This document shows, one piece after another, positions 35,018 through 46,609 of a DNA stretch of 64,000 nt (position 1 is its first letter; each line of letters opens with the position of its first letter). Source of the DNA: Neocallimastix lanati (nom. inval.) (lineage: Eukaryota; Neocallimastigomycota; Neocallimastigomycetes; Neocallimastigales; Neocallimastigaceae); NCBI GenBank assembly GCA_016946835.1, contig JACVTC010000059.1, forward strand, positions 954,501 to 1,018,500, in the 5' to 3' direction. The notes below the pieces were generated by a model. That model made no database searches and was not told the DNA's origin. It worked only from the letters and a program-made list of their open reading frames with translations. The position numbers and the translations under genes are program-made.

Positions 35018-36568
35018 TTAAGCTAAGCGAGGAGTGGTCCAGTCAATCCATTCGCTCTTGCTAAAGTTAATTGGTTGAGTGTTCTTAGTGTAATCAATCT
35101 TACCAGTCTTAGCATCCTTACCTAAAAGGAACTTGTTGACAAAGTCCTTGACTTCATCAAATTGTCCGTTTGGTAATGAACAGTGCATGTGACCACCTTC
35201 TTGAGTGTAAGTGTATTTATCAGTAGCACCAAGAGCATCAAATATTTCCTTAGTAGCTTGACCACAGTAGTTAGATGGAACTTCACCAAGCCATTCTTGA
35301 CCGGCATTATCAATAATTAAAAGGGCACGTGGAGCTACCATACCAGTAAGCATGTGTTGATCGAATGGAAGAGTGGTTTCTCTACCATCATAATTTCTGA
35401 AAGAACTAATCATCCAGTTACCTTCAGTAGCAGCACTACCTAAACCTTGAACGAATTGCTTACCCTTTTGTCTGTTGACTTGGGCACCAACACGCCAAAG
35501 AGAAGCACCACCAGAACCGGATTCTTGTGGAATAGTAAGAGCAATACGTTCATCAAAAGCACCAATGGCAAGTGCAGCCTTACCTAAACGTGAACAACCA
35601 GTAACGGCAAGGTGTTTAACATCAATACCAGCACTTGAATCCTTCTCAAGGGCATCAATTAAACGACTAACACCCCAGGCCCAAGCCATAATGGTACCAG
35701 CATTACTACTTGGATTAGCCTTAAAGAAGGCACCACTTCTTGGATTGTTTTCTGGAGCAAGATTATTGGTGTTAAAGGTAATTGAGGCAACATCAAGACC
35801 ATTGGTTGAAGCACCTAAACTACCACCCATACCAAAACCTTGGTCTAAACCAATAATAGCTGGTTTTGGTTTAGCAGCTGTACCAGCGTTACTGATAGTA
35901 ACATCAAATGAGGCAGTACTGCCCTTATTGGTTATAGTGACAGTATACTTGTTACCAGATTTTCTTCCTTCAACCTTATCTGGATTACGTGGCTTTTCAC
36001 CGAACATGATCTTTTCGAATGTAGCGGCGATTTCTTCACGACGGCAAGTCCATTCAGCTTTAGTAGAAATACGTTTACCACTAAGAGTCTTGAATGGATC
36101 TGGAAGCTTTGAGTTGTTTACACTTGTTTGAATATTACCAATTTGGCATTGTTTACGATGGTCTTCAACGAAATCGTTAGCTGGTTGAGATGGTTGAGAT
36201 GGTTGAGATGGTTGAGATGGTTGAGATGGTTGACTTCCGGAACAAATAGCTGGAATACCACACCAGTGTGATCCTTCAATAGCCCATGCACCATCGTTAT
36301 CTTTTTCAATAGCAGTACATGTCTTTTTACAACATGGATAACCTAATTTAGTTGACCAACAGGATGCATCATTAATTTTGGTAATACCACACCAATCACC
36401 AGTAGCTGGATCAACACCCCAATCACCATCATCATCTTTGTAATAAACAAGAGTGTTACTGCTACTACAACATGGATAACCGAGAAATTCGGAGACACAT
36501 TTATTTGTTGATTGAGCTAAAGCTACACTAATTAATTCAAGTAAAACTGGAATAGCTAAGAATTTCAT
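35018..36568 (-). CDS. Cellulosomal 4-O-methyl-glucuronoyl methylesterase, CE15, with two fungal dockerins
   Basis: Expected to cleave ester bonds between lignin alcohols and glucuronic acid side chains of xylan. The 516-residue protein starts with a signal peptide (1-18). Dockerin 1 (about 24-62) and dockerin 2 (about 70-105) both show the LGYPCC...DGxW...WCGI pattern of anaerobic-fungal CBM10-type dockerins, which bind the cellulosome scaffold. A Ser-Gln-Pro repeat linker (about 111-130) leads to the CE15 domain. The nucleophile is S326 in TGCSRLGKAA. E349 (IPQESGSGG) lies 23 residues later, as in fungal glucuronoyl esterases, and H462 in GGHMHC completes the triad. Stop at 35018 and ATG at 36568; no intron. 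Codon use is GC-enriched like the beta-glucosidase, implying high expression. Family assignment is firm; substrate is from family knowledge. Confidence 0.94.
   Translation of the reverse strand: MKFLAIPVLLELISVALAQSTNKCVSEFLGYPCCSSSNTLVYYKDDDGDWGVDPATGDWCGITKINDASCWSTKLGYPCCKKTCTAIEKDNDGAWAIEGSHWCGIPAICSGSQPSQPSQPSQPSQPSQPANDFVEDHRKQCQIGNIQTSVNNSKLPDPFKTLSGKRISTKAEWTCRREEIAATFEKIMFGEKPRNPDKVEGRKSGNKYTVTITNKGSTASFDVTISNAGTAAKPKPAIIGLDQGFGMGGSLGASTNGLDVASITFNTNNLAPENNPRSGAFFKANPSSNAGTIMAWAWGVSRLIDALEKDSSAGIDVKHLAVTGCSRLGKAALAIGAFDERIALTIPQESGSGGASLWRVGAQVNRQKGKQFVQGLGSAATEGNWMISSFRNYDGRETTLPFDQHMLTGMVAPRALLIIDNAGQEWLGEVPSNYCGQATKEIFDALGATDKYTYTQEGGHMHCSLPNGQFDEVKDFVNKFLLGKDAKTGKIDYTKNTQPINFSKSEWIDWTTPRLA
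36181..36235 (-). repeat. 9-bp coding repeat in the esterase linker
   Basis: GGTTGAGAT is repeated about six times in frame, encoding the Ser-Gln-Pro linker. Such units change number by slippage, so linker length is likely variable between alleles. Confidence 0.85.
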
Positions 36569-37244
36569 TTTTATTTTATTGTATTTTTAAATTATTTATT
36601 TTTACTTTGTTTTAAATATATATAATATAATCAATATATTCTATATATTCCTGAACTAAAACAATAACAATTTTTTTTTTTTTTTAAAAAAAAATTTTAT
36701 AAGACTTGTTAATTACAAATTAAAATTTTAAATTTGAGAAGAATTATTTCTCTTTTTATATTTTTTTAATTAATTTTTTTTATTATTATTATTCATTTTT
36801 AATATATAATAAATAAATTAAAATAATATATAATATTATAAGGAGGATTTTATATTATTTTTATTTTTATTTTTATTTTTATTATATTGAATTATATTTA
36901 ATAAATAAATTAAAATAATATATAATATTATAAGGAGGATTTTATATTATTTTTATTTTTATTTTTTTTATATTAAATTATATTTAATAAATAAATTAGA
37001 ATAATATATAATATTATAAGGAGGATTTTATATTATTTTTATTTTTTTTTTTTATATTAAATTATATTTAATATATATATATTCTTCTTTTTTAATAATA
37101 AAATTGTTCCAACAACTATCTATTATTAATTAATTGAACTATTGTTTTATTATTTTATGTTAAAAATAAGTTTAATATTTTAAATTAAATTACGTTAGTA
37201 TGATTCAAAAATTTTATTTTTTCATTTTTATTAATAAATAAACT
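36569..37244. repeat. Upstream region of the esterase gene with a three-copy tandem repeat
   Basis: Promoter-side DNA for the esterase. From about 36815 to 37075 a unit of about 90 bp carrying ATATTATAAGGAGGATTTTA, plus T-rich and A-rich halves, is repeated three times. The AAGGAGGATT core is the only G-rich motif in the region and could be a regulatory site, but this is only a guess. Confidence 0.6.
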
Positions 37245-37597
37245 TTTGGTATTGTTGAATTAATATATCATTTCTCCATTTTAAATTTGATGTAATAATG
37301 AATTTAAATTTTATTTATTAATAAAAATGTAAAAAATTATTTAATCAATATTAAATAATATATGTAAAATTATAAAATTATTTTATGTATATTTATAATA
37401 AAATTTAGTGAAATACATAAATATATGAATATCATCTGAATTTATTAAATAATATAATTACTATTTTTTCATTAAAAACTTATTTATAATTAATTATAAT
37501 AAAACAGAGAATATTGATTTAGAGCAAATATTTAATATATATATGTAAAATTATAAAATTAATTTATGTATCTTTATAATAAAATTTATAGGAATAC
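37245..37597 (+). repeat. Satellite units left of the fold-back element
   Basis: One complete and one partial unit of the ~300-bp satellite (ACAGAGAATATTGATTTAGA, TATGTAAAATTATAAAATTA, ATACATAAATATATGAATAT), breaking off where GAGTGTGTGTCATTTCGC begins. Confidence 0.7.
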
Positions 37598-38028
37598 GAG
37601 TGTGTGTCATTTCGCAAAATTTCATTTCGGAAAAGCTTCATTTCACAAAAATTTAATAAATAGATAAATAAATAATAAAATAAATAAATAAATAAATAAA
37701 TATAAAATATAAAATATAAAATATAAAAAATAAAAAATAAAAAATATAAAATATAAAATATAATATATAAAATAAAAAAAAAATACAAAAGTATAAAACA
37801 ATATAAAATATAAAATACAAAATAAAAAATAAAAATTAAAAAAAATAAAAAGTAAAAAAAATAAAAAATAAAAAATAAAAAAAATAAAAAATAAAAAATA
37901 AAAAAAATAAAAAATAAAAAAATTAAAAAATAAAAAAAATAAAAAATAAAAAATAAAAAAAATAGTTACCACCTAAAATCATCTTAACTTTGTGTTACTT
38001 TTAACTCCCTTTTTTTAAGATGTCTTTA

Positions 38029-38073
<45 letters not shown>

Positions 38074-38769
38074 ATATAAATATTTCTTTTATTAAAAAAA
38101 TTTATTTGTGTTACTTTTAATTCCCTTTTTTTAAGATGTCCTTATCTTTTTTTTTTTTTACTGGATAATAAATATTTTTTTTATTAAAAAAAATTATTAG
38201 TAAAATAAGATTTTTTTTAAAATACTGCGCAAGGACTTAAAAGGTGTAAAAAAGATCAATTAATTATTTAAATATTATTTTTTAATCTTTTTAATAATTA
38301 TATTTTAATTTTAATAATTATATTTTAATTTTAATAATTATATTTTAAATTATTAATGATTATATTTTAAATTATTAATGATTATTTTTATATATATATA
38401 AAATTATTAATTATATATATTTATTGAAATATTATAAAACGTTTAAAATGTATGATAAAATATTTTATTTTTTTAAAGCTTTAATCCTAATGAATATTTA
38501 TTATTATATATATATATAATATATATATAATATATTTTTCTTTTTTTTAAAAATTTAATTTTAAATTTATTTATTTTTTTAAAAATTAAATTTTAAATTT
38601 ATTTATTTATTATAGTTTTATTTATTTATTTAATTATTTATTTAAAATATATATATTATTTATTTATCTTATTATTAATTTATTTATTTATTAACTTTTT
38701 AAAAAAAATTTGCGAAATGAAATTTTTTATGTAAATTTTCCGAAATGAAACTTTCTGAAATGAAATTTA
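37598..38769 (+). mobile_element. Left arm of the large fold-back (inverted-repeat) element
   Basis: From the end inward it contains: GAGTGTGTGTCATTTCGC with CATTTCGGAAAA repeats; an AAAATAT/AAAAAT block; CACCTAAAATCATC; a twice-repeated TGTTACTTTTAAYTCCC plus poly-T unit (about 37993-38205); TACTGCGCAAGGACTTAAAA; TAAAACGTTTAAAATGTATG; and a second cluster of CGAAATGAAA motifs (38710-38768). Each of these reappears in reverse complement and reverse order at 40480-42137. No ORF of substance, so the element is non-autonomous. The ORFs at 37564-37972 are F/Y/I artefacts. Confidence 0.75.
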
Positions 38770-40320
38770 TTAAATAATATAATTACTATTATTTAATTAA
38801 AAACTTATTTATAATTAATTATAATAAAGCAGAGAATATTGATTTAGAGCAAATATTTTATTCAATACTTCTTTTAAAAACGAATTTTTAAAATTATGAA
38901 ATTTAATGATTAATTTTTTATTAATTTTGAATTATCCATCAACTTTTAATACTAAATAAAAATATAAATAATTATTTAATCAATATTAAAAAATATTATG
39001 TAAAATTATTTTATGCATATCTACAATAAATTTTATAGAAATACATAAATATATAAATATCATATGATTTTATTAAATAATAATTACAATTATTTCATTA
39101 AAAACTTATTTATATATTTATAATTAATTATAATAAAGTAGAGAATATTGATTTAGAACAAATATTTTATTCAATATTTCTTTTAAAAGCAAATTTTTAA
39201 AATTATGAAATTTAATGATTAATTTTTTATTAATTTTGAATTATCCATCAACTTTTAATATTAATAAAAATGTAAAAAATTATTTAATCAATATTAAAAA
39301 AATATATGTAAAATTATAAAATTATTTTATGTATATTTATAATAAAATTTATAGTAATATATAAATATCATGTGTATGATATTAATATTTTTTTTCTCCA
39401 AAAGCTTATTTATATATTTATAATTATTTATAATAAAACAGAGAATATTGATTTAGAGCAAATATTTTATTAAATACTTCTTTAAAAAACGAATTTTTAA
39501 AATTTTGAAATTTAATGATTGATTTTTTATTAATTTTGAATTATCCATCAACTTTTAATACTAAATAAAAATATAAATAATAATTTAATAATAAAATTAT
39601 AGAAATACTTATGTATTTCTATAAATATATAAATATCATATGATTTATTTATTAATATAATTATTTTTTTTCTCTAAAAGCTTATTTATATATTTATAAT
39701 TAATTATATAAAGTAGCGAATATTGATTTAGAGCAAATATTTTATTCAATTTTTCTTTTAAAAGCAAATTTTTAAAATTATGAAATTTAATGATTAATTT
39801 TTTATTAATTTTGAATTATCCATCAATTTTTAATATTAATAAAAATGTAAAAAATTATTTAATCAATATTAAAAAATATATGTAAAATTATAAGATTATT
39901 TTATTTATACTTAGAATAAAATTTATAGAAATACATAAATATATAAATATCATATGATTTTATTAAATAATATAATTACTTTTTTTTATTAAAACTTATT
40001 TATAATTAATTATAATAAAACAGAGAATATTGATTTAGAGCAAATATTTTATTCAATACTTCTTTTAAAAACGAATTTTTAAAATTATGAAATTTAATGA
40101 TTAATTTTTTATTAATTTCGAATTATCCATCAACTTTTAATACTAAATAAAAATATAAATAATTATTTAATCAAAAAAAGTATAATGTAAAATTATTTTA
40201 TGTATATTTGTAATAAAATTTATAGAAATACATAAATATATAAATATCATATGATTTTATTAAATAATATAATTACTATTATTTCATTAAAAACTTTTAT
40301 ATATTTATAATTAATTATAT
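38770..40320 (+). repeat. ~300-bp satellite array inside the fold-back element
   Basis: Five tandem units with GAGAATATTGATTTAGA (or GCGAATATTG) at about 38832, 39141, 39441, 39716 and 40024, spacing about 277-309. Each unit carries TTTAATGATTAATTTTTTAT, TTGAATTATCCATCAACTTT and TACATAAATATATAAATATC. Non-coding. Confidence 0.85.
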
Positions 40321-40500
40321 AATTTTTCGAAATGCTCCTCCCCCATAAAATTTATAGTAATATATTGATATAAAACAAATATGTGTAGCAACATATTTGT
40401 ATATTTAATAATTATTATTAAATATTAAATTTATATCTCTTTTGTCAATAATAATATTTGAAATAATTTCTTATTCATGGGAGGAGCATTTCGCAAAATT
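40321..40500. mobile_element. LTR fragment framed by small inverted repeats
   Basis: CGAAATGCTCCTCCCCCAT (about 40327-40345) and ATGGGAGGAGCATTTCG (about 40478-40494) form an inverted pair. The ~110 bases between them match, in reverse complement, the internal part of the LTR-type repeat at about 21460-21575 (CAAATATG, ATTTAATAATTATTATTAAA). Either a nested small element or a captured LTR piece. Confidence 0.55.
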
Positions 40501-41573
40501 TCATTTCAGAAAGTTTCATTTCGGAAAATTTACATAAAAAGTTTCATTTCGCAAAATTTTTAATAAATAAATAAATTAATAATAAAATAAATAAACAATA
40601 TATATTATTTAAATAAATAACTAAATAAATAAAAATAAATAAATGACACTATAATAAATAAATAAATTTTAAAATTAAATTTTTAAAAAAAATATATACA
40701 TATATATATGGACATATACATAATAAATATACATTATATAATAATAAATATTCATTAGAATTAACGCTTTAAAAAAATAAAATATTTTATCATATGTTTT
40801 AAACGTTTTATAATTTTTTAAAATATATATTTTTTACATTATATAATAATAAATATTCATTAGAATTAACGCTTTAAAAAAAATAAAATATTTTATCATA
40901 TGTTTTAAACGTTTTATAATTTTTTAAAATATATATTTTTTACATTATATAATAATAAATATTCATTAGAATTAACGCTTTAAAAAAATAAAATATTTTA
41001 TCATATGTTTTAAACGTTTTATAATTTTTTAAAATATATATTTTTTACATTATATAATAATAAATATTCATTAGAATTAACGCTTTAAAAAAATAAAATA
41101 TTTTATCATATGCTTTAAACGTTTTATAATTTTTTAAAATATATATAAGAATTTTATATATATAAAAAAAATAAGTATTAATAATTTAAAAGATGCAAAG
41201 GATAATAATTTAAAATATAATTGTTAAATTTAAAATATAATTATTAAAAAAAATATTAAAAAATAATATTAAATTAATTGATCATTTTACACCTTTTAAG
41301 TCCTTGCGCAGTATTTTAAAAATCTTAAATTGCTAATAAATTTTTTTAATAAAAGAAATATTTATAAATAATTCAGTAAAAAAAAAAAAAAAAAAAAAAA
41401 GATGAGGACATCATAAAAAAGGGAGTTAAAAGTAGCACAAAATTAGGATGATTTTAGGTGGTATCTATTTTTTTATTTTATAGTTTATATTTTATATTTT
41501 ATATTTTATATTTTATATTTTTTATTTTATATTTTTTATTTTTATTTTATATTTTTTATATATTTTTTTTTTT

Positions 41574-41610
<37 letters not shown>

Positions 41611-42137
41611 ATATTTTTTATATTTTTTTTTATTTTTTATTTTATATTTTTTATTTTTATTTTATATTTTTTATTTTATATATATATATATATTTATTTT
41701 TTATTTTTTATTTTTATTTTATATTTTATATTTTATATTTTATATTTTTTTTATATTTTATACTTTATATATTTTTTTTTTATTTTATATTTTTATATTT
41801 TATACTTTATATTTTTTTTTTTTTATTTTATATTTTTATATTTTATATTTTTATATTTTATATTTTATATTTTATATTTTTTATTTTTTTTTTTATTATT
41901 TTTTATTTTTTATTTTATATTTTTTATTTTATATTTTATAATTCTTTTTTTTTTTTTATTTTTTTATTATTTATTTATTTATTTATTTTATTATTTATTT
42001 ATCTATTTATTAAAATTTTGCGAAATGAAACTTTTCCGAAATGAAATTTTTGCGAAATGAACTTTTGCGAAATGACACAAAAAATTTTGCGAAATGAAAC
42101 TTTTCTGAAATGAATTTTTGCGAAATGACACACACTC
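40501..42137 (-). mobile_element. Right arm of the large fold-back element
   Basis: Reverse complement of 37598-38769, longer because two parts have been amplified. A ~105-bp unit with CATTAGAATTAACGCTTTA is present four times (about 40735-41140; once in the left arm). The terminal CGAAATGA cluster (42015-42137) holds additional motif copies. It contains TTTTAAGTCCTTGCGCAGTA (about 41296-41315) and GGGAGTTAAAAGTAGCAC. The ORF 41458-42060 is a poly-F/Y/I artefact of the TTTTATAT block. Confidence 0.75.
40735..41140 (+). repeat. ~105-bp tandem repeat, four copies
   Basis: Units begin about every 105 bases; the phrase CATTAGAATTAACGCTTT is at about 40753, 40858, 40964 and 41069. Copies are nearly identical (one TATGTTT versus TATGCTT change), so the amplification is recent. 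Confidence 0.9.
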
Positions 42138-44120
42138 AAAAAATATATGTAAAATTATTTTATGCATATCTACAATAAATTTTATAGAAATACATAAATA
42201 TATAAATATCATATGATTTTATTAAATAATAATTACAATTATTTCATTAAAAACTTATTTATATATTTATAATTAATTATAATAAAGCAGAGAATATTGA
42301 TTTAGAACAAATATTTTATTCAATCTTTCTTTTAAAAGCAAATTTTTAAAATTATGAAATTTAATGATTAATTTTTTATTAAATTTGAATTAATTTTGAA
42401 TTATTCATCAAATTTTAATACTAAATAAAAATATAAATAATTATTTAATCAAAAAAAGTATACGTAAAATTATTTTACGTACATTTAAATAAAATTTATA
42501 GTAATACATAAATATCATATATTTTTATTAAATAATATTAGTATTTTTTTCTCCAAAAACTTATTTATATATTTAAAATTATTTATAATAAAGTAGAGAA
42601 TATTGATTTCGAACAAACTTTTTTTTTCAATCTTTCTTTTAAAAGTAAATTTTTAAAATTTTGAAATTTAATGATTAATTTTTTATTAATTTCGAATTAT
42701 CCATCAACTTTTAATACTAAATAAAAATATAAATAATTATTTAATCAATATTAAAAAATATATGTAAAATTATTTTATGCATATCTACAATAAATTTTAT
42801 AGAAATACATAAATATATAAATATCATATGATTTTACTTATTAATATAATTATTTTTTTTCTCAAAAAACTTATTTATATATTTATAATTAATTATATAA
42901 AGTAGAGAATATTGATTTATAGCAAATATTTTATTCAATATTTCTTTTAAAAGCGAATTTTTAAAATTTTGAAATTTAATTTAATTTTTTTATTAATTTT
43001 GAATTATCCATCAACTTTTAATATTAAATAAAAATATAAATAATTATTTAATCAACATTAAAAAATATATGTAAAATTATTTTATGCATATCTACAATAA
43101 ATTTTATAGAAATACATAAATATATAAATATCATATGATTTTATTAAATAATAATTACAATTATTTCATTAAAAACTTATTTATATATTTATAATTAATT
43201 ATAATAAAGTAGAGAATATTGATTTAGAACAAATATTTTATTTAATCTTTCTTTTAAAAGCAAATTTTTAAAATTATGAAATTTAATGATTAATTTTTTA
43301 TTAATTTTGAATTATCCATCAACTTTTAATATTAATAAAAATGTAAAAAATTATTTAATCAATATTAAAAAAATATATGTAAAATTATAAAATTATTTTA
43401 TGTATATTTATAATAAAATTTATAGTAATATATAAATATCATGTGTATGATATTAATATTTTTTTTCTCCAAAAGCTTATTTATATATTTATAATTATTT
43501 ATAATAAAACAGAGAATATTGATTTAGAGCAAATATTTTATTAAATACTTCTTTAAAAAACGAATTTTTAAAATTTTGAAATTTAATGATTGATTTTTTA
43601 TTAATTTTGAATTATCCATCAACTTTTAATACTAAATAAAAATATAAATAATAATTTAATAATAAAATTATAGAAATACATAAATATATAAATATCATAT
43701 GATTTATTTATTAATATAATTATTTTTTTTCTCTAAAAGCTTATTTATATATTTATAATTAATTATATAAAGTAGCGAATATTGATTTAGAGCAAATATT
43801 TTATTCAATTTTTCTTTTAAAAGCAAATTTTTAAAATTATGAAATTTAATGATTAATTTTTTATTAATTTTGAATTATCCATCAACTTTTAATATTAATA
43901 AAAATGTAAAAAATTATTTAATCAATATTAAAAAATATATGTAAAATTATAAAATTATTTTATTTATACTTAGAATAAAATTTATTGAAATATATAAATA
44001 TATAAATATCATATGATTTTATTAAATAATATAATTATTTTTTTTTTATTAAAACTTATTTATAATTAATTATAATAAAACAGAGAATATTGATTTAGAG
44101 CAAATATTTTATTCAATCTT
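42138..44120 (+). repeat. ~300-bp satellite array right of the fold-back element
   Basis: Seven units with GAGAATATTGATTTAG-type phrases at about 42292, 42597, 42905, 43213, 43512, 43775 and 44083. Unit lengths are about 263-310. A run of unit variants (about 43160-44110) reproduces the variants of 39090-40030 in the same order with an offset of about 4060-4070. The block was therefore copied as a higher-order unit. Confidence 0.85.
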
Positions 44121-46609
44121 TAAGTAAATTTTTAAAAAATTAATCATTAAATTTCAAGAGGTATTATTTATTAATAAATAATAAATAATAAATAGTAATA
44201 ATAAATTGCCCTTGAAAAATTTTAAAAAATAAAAATTTTTTTTTGCAAAGTAAAATTAGATCAAAAAAAAATTAAATTTTTTTTTTCCTATATATATTAT
44301 ATATTTCTATTATATATTGATTTTTATACATAATAATTTAAAAACCGATTTTTTATTATTAAAATTTAATTTTTTTTCGTTTTTTAAATTATTTTTCATT
44401 AATATAAAAAATGATAATCCATCATTAAGGTAAGCAAAAATGCTTTCTTTCACTTCTTTTTCTCTTTTGATTTTTTTTTTTTAATAACAAAAAAAAAAAA
44501 ATAAAGTTAAACTATTTTTTTAATAGGTTAATAATTAATAAATTGATAAAGAATATTTGTTTATTTACTTATTAGATTAAATATTATTAGTTAACTATTA
44601 AATTTTATTCCTTTGTTTGGAGAATTATTAAATCATTTGAGGTTTGAAAATGGGTACAATTTCAAAAAGTAACTGGAAATAAATGAGAAAATTTTGTTAT
44701 ACATTAAATGTATAAAAATGTACATAAAATAAAAATGTAATGAATATATTTAGTTATATTAGTGGTAAATTATCAACAAATAATATTTAAATATTAGTCA
44801 TTATTTATCCTCTAAAAATATACGAAATTAACAACACATGAAATTAAAATGAAACACATGAGCATTAGATTAATATTAAAATATATTATAATTAATCATA
44901 TTATAATTAATCATAGTTCAAAAACAAATTTGTTTTTTTTATTTATATTATTTATTTATATTATTTATTTATATTATTTATTTATATCACATGAATTTAA
45001 TTTGGTTTCTATTAATCTTTTTAATAATAGTTATAATAAAAAGTTATAGCCAAAATATTAACTAGAAATTTAATGAATTTAGTTAATTAAAAACAAATAT
45101 TTCTATAATTTTTATATTTAATTGAAGCCATTTATATGAATTCATATTTATGAACTATTAAAACAAAATAAAAATAAAAATTTAAACTGTCATAATTTCA
45201 ACAATATTTAAATTTATTTCTATTTATTAATAATTTATTATATTTATTATATATTTATGAATCAATTTAAAAATAGCTTTATTAATTTTATTATATATAG
45301 AAAGTTTAATTTAATTAGTATTTATTACACCATATTATTTATACTATTTATATCTAATTAAAAAAAGGAAATTTTTTTAATTATTTTTGAAAACTTTGTA
45401 AATTTATTTATAATATATTTTAAATATATTAAATACTTTAATATTTTATTAAATTATATATTATATTATAAATATATTAAATACTTTAAAATTTTAAATT
45501 AATACATATATTATTTAATAGTTAAAAATCTTTAATTTTTATTTTAATAAATAGATAAATAAATAAATAAATAATAAATAAATAACTAATTTCAAATATA
45601 TTAAATTTTATTTAAAAACTTTTTGTAAATAAATATAAAATATAAAATATAAATAAATAATATATATTAATATATATATATAAAATTTAATAATGATATA
45701 ATAAAAAATAATAGTAATCATAATAGAAATAAATAATAAATAAATAATAAATAATAAATAATAAATAGTAAAATAATAAATAGTAAAATAATAAATAATA
45801 AATAATAAATAGTAAAATAATAAATAATAAATAATAATTAATTATTTACTTAGAGAAATAATTAGTTTATATGAATAAAAAAAGAAGAGAAATAATTAGT
45901 TAATATGTACAAAAAAAAAGAAAAAGTGTTTAAATAATATTTGGTGTATCTAATTTTTTTTTTCTTTTTGTTTATTTTCGTTCTTTTTTTTTAATTTACT
46001 TTCGTTCTTAAAAAGACAAAATTAGAGATTATTTTTGTAAAAAATTTTAAAAACTATTTTATTACAAAAAATAATATAGAAGTATTAAGAATAAAAATTA
46101 AAAATAAAATAAAAAATAAAAAATAAAAATAAAAAAAAAGAAATATAATATAATCTTTTCTATTATTATTATTCTATATAAGTATTTTATAAACAAAATA
46201 AAACAAATAGTAATTGATATTATAATAGTAAATAATATTAATAGTGGTATTCCCTTCTTTTTATAATATAGTAATTTTTTTATTTTAAAAAAAATAAAAG
46301 ATAAAGTAATTTAAACAAACGATGATAAATAATTTCACATATTTATGCCATCACAGTAGAAATATCATTAATAGAAGTAATAATAACAATAATAGTTTTA
46401 ATAATAATAATAATAAAAGTAATAAATTTAATAAGTATTCCTAAATAAATAAAATAAAAAAAAAATTATTAATTTCACACACATACGTTTTGTTTATAAA
46501 TTTTTTTTTTATAATATTTTTTTTTTTAAATTCAAATATATTTTGAATTATATTATACTGTATCTTTTTATATAAAAAAAATTATAAAAATTGAAAAAAA
46601 AAAAAAAAA
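44121..46609. other. AT-rich intergenic DNA upstream of the ankyrin gene
   Basis: No supported gene. AATA/AGTAAAATA microsatellite at about 45720-45840. ORF 44849-45049 is a low-complexity artefact. An 18-base A-tract sits immediately before the ankyrin ATG. Confidence 0.6.

Noticed and set aside
41458-42060. 200-codon ORF in the fold-back right arm (and the 109-codon counterpart at 37643-37972)
   Set aside because: Low-complexity F/Y/I/L product from the TTTTATAT block, mirrored in the other arm; no sign of coding constraint.
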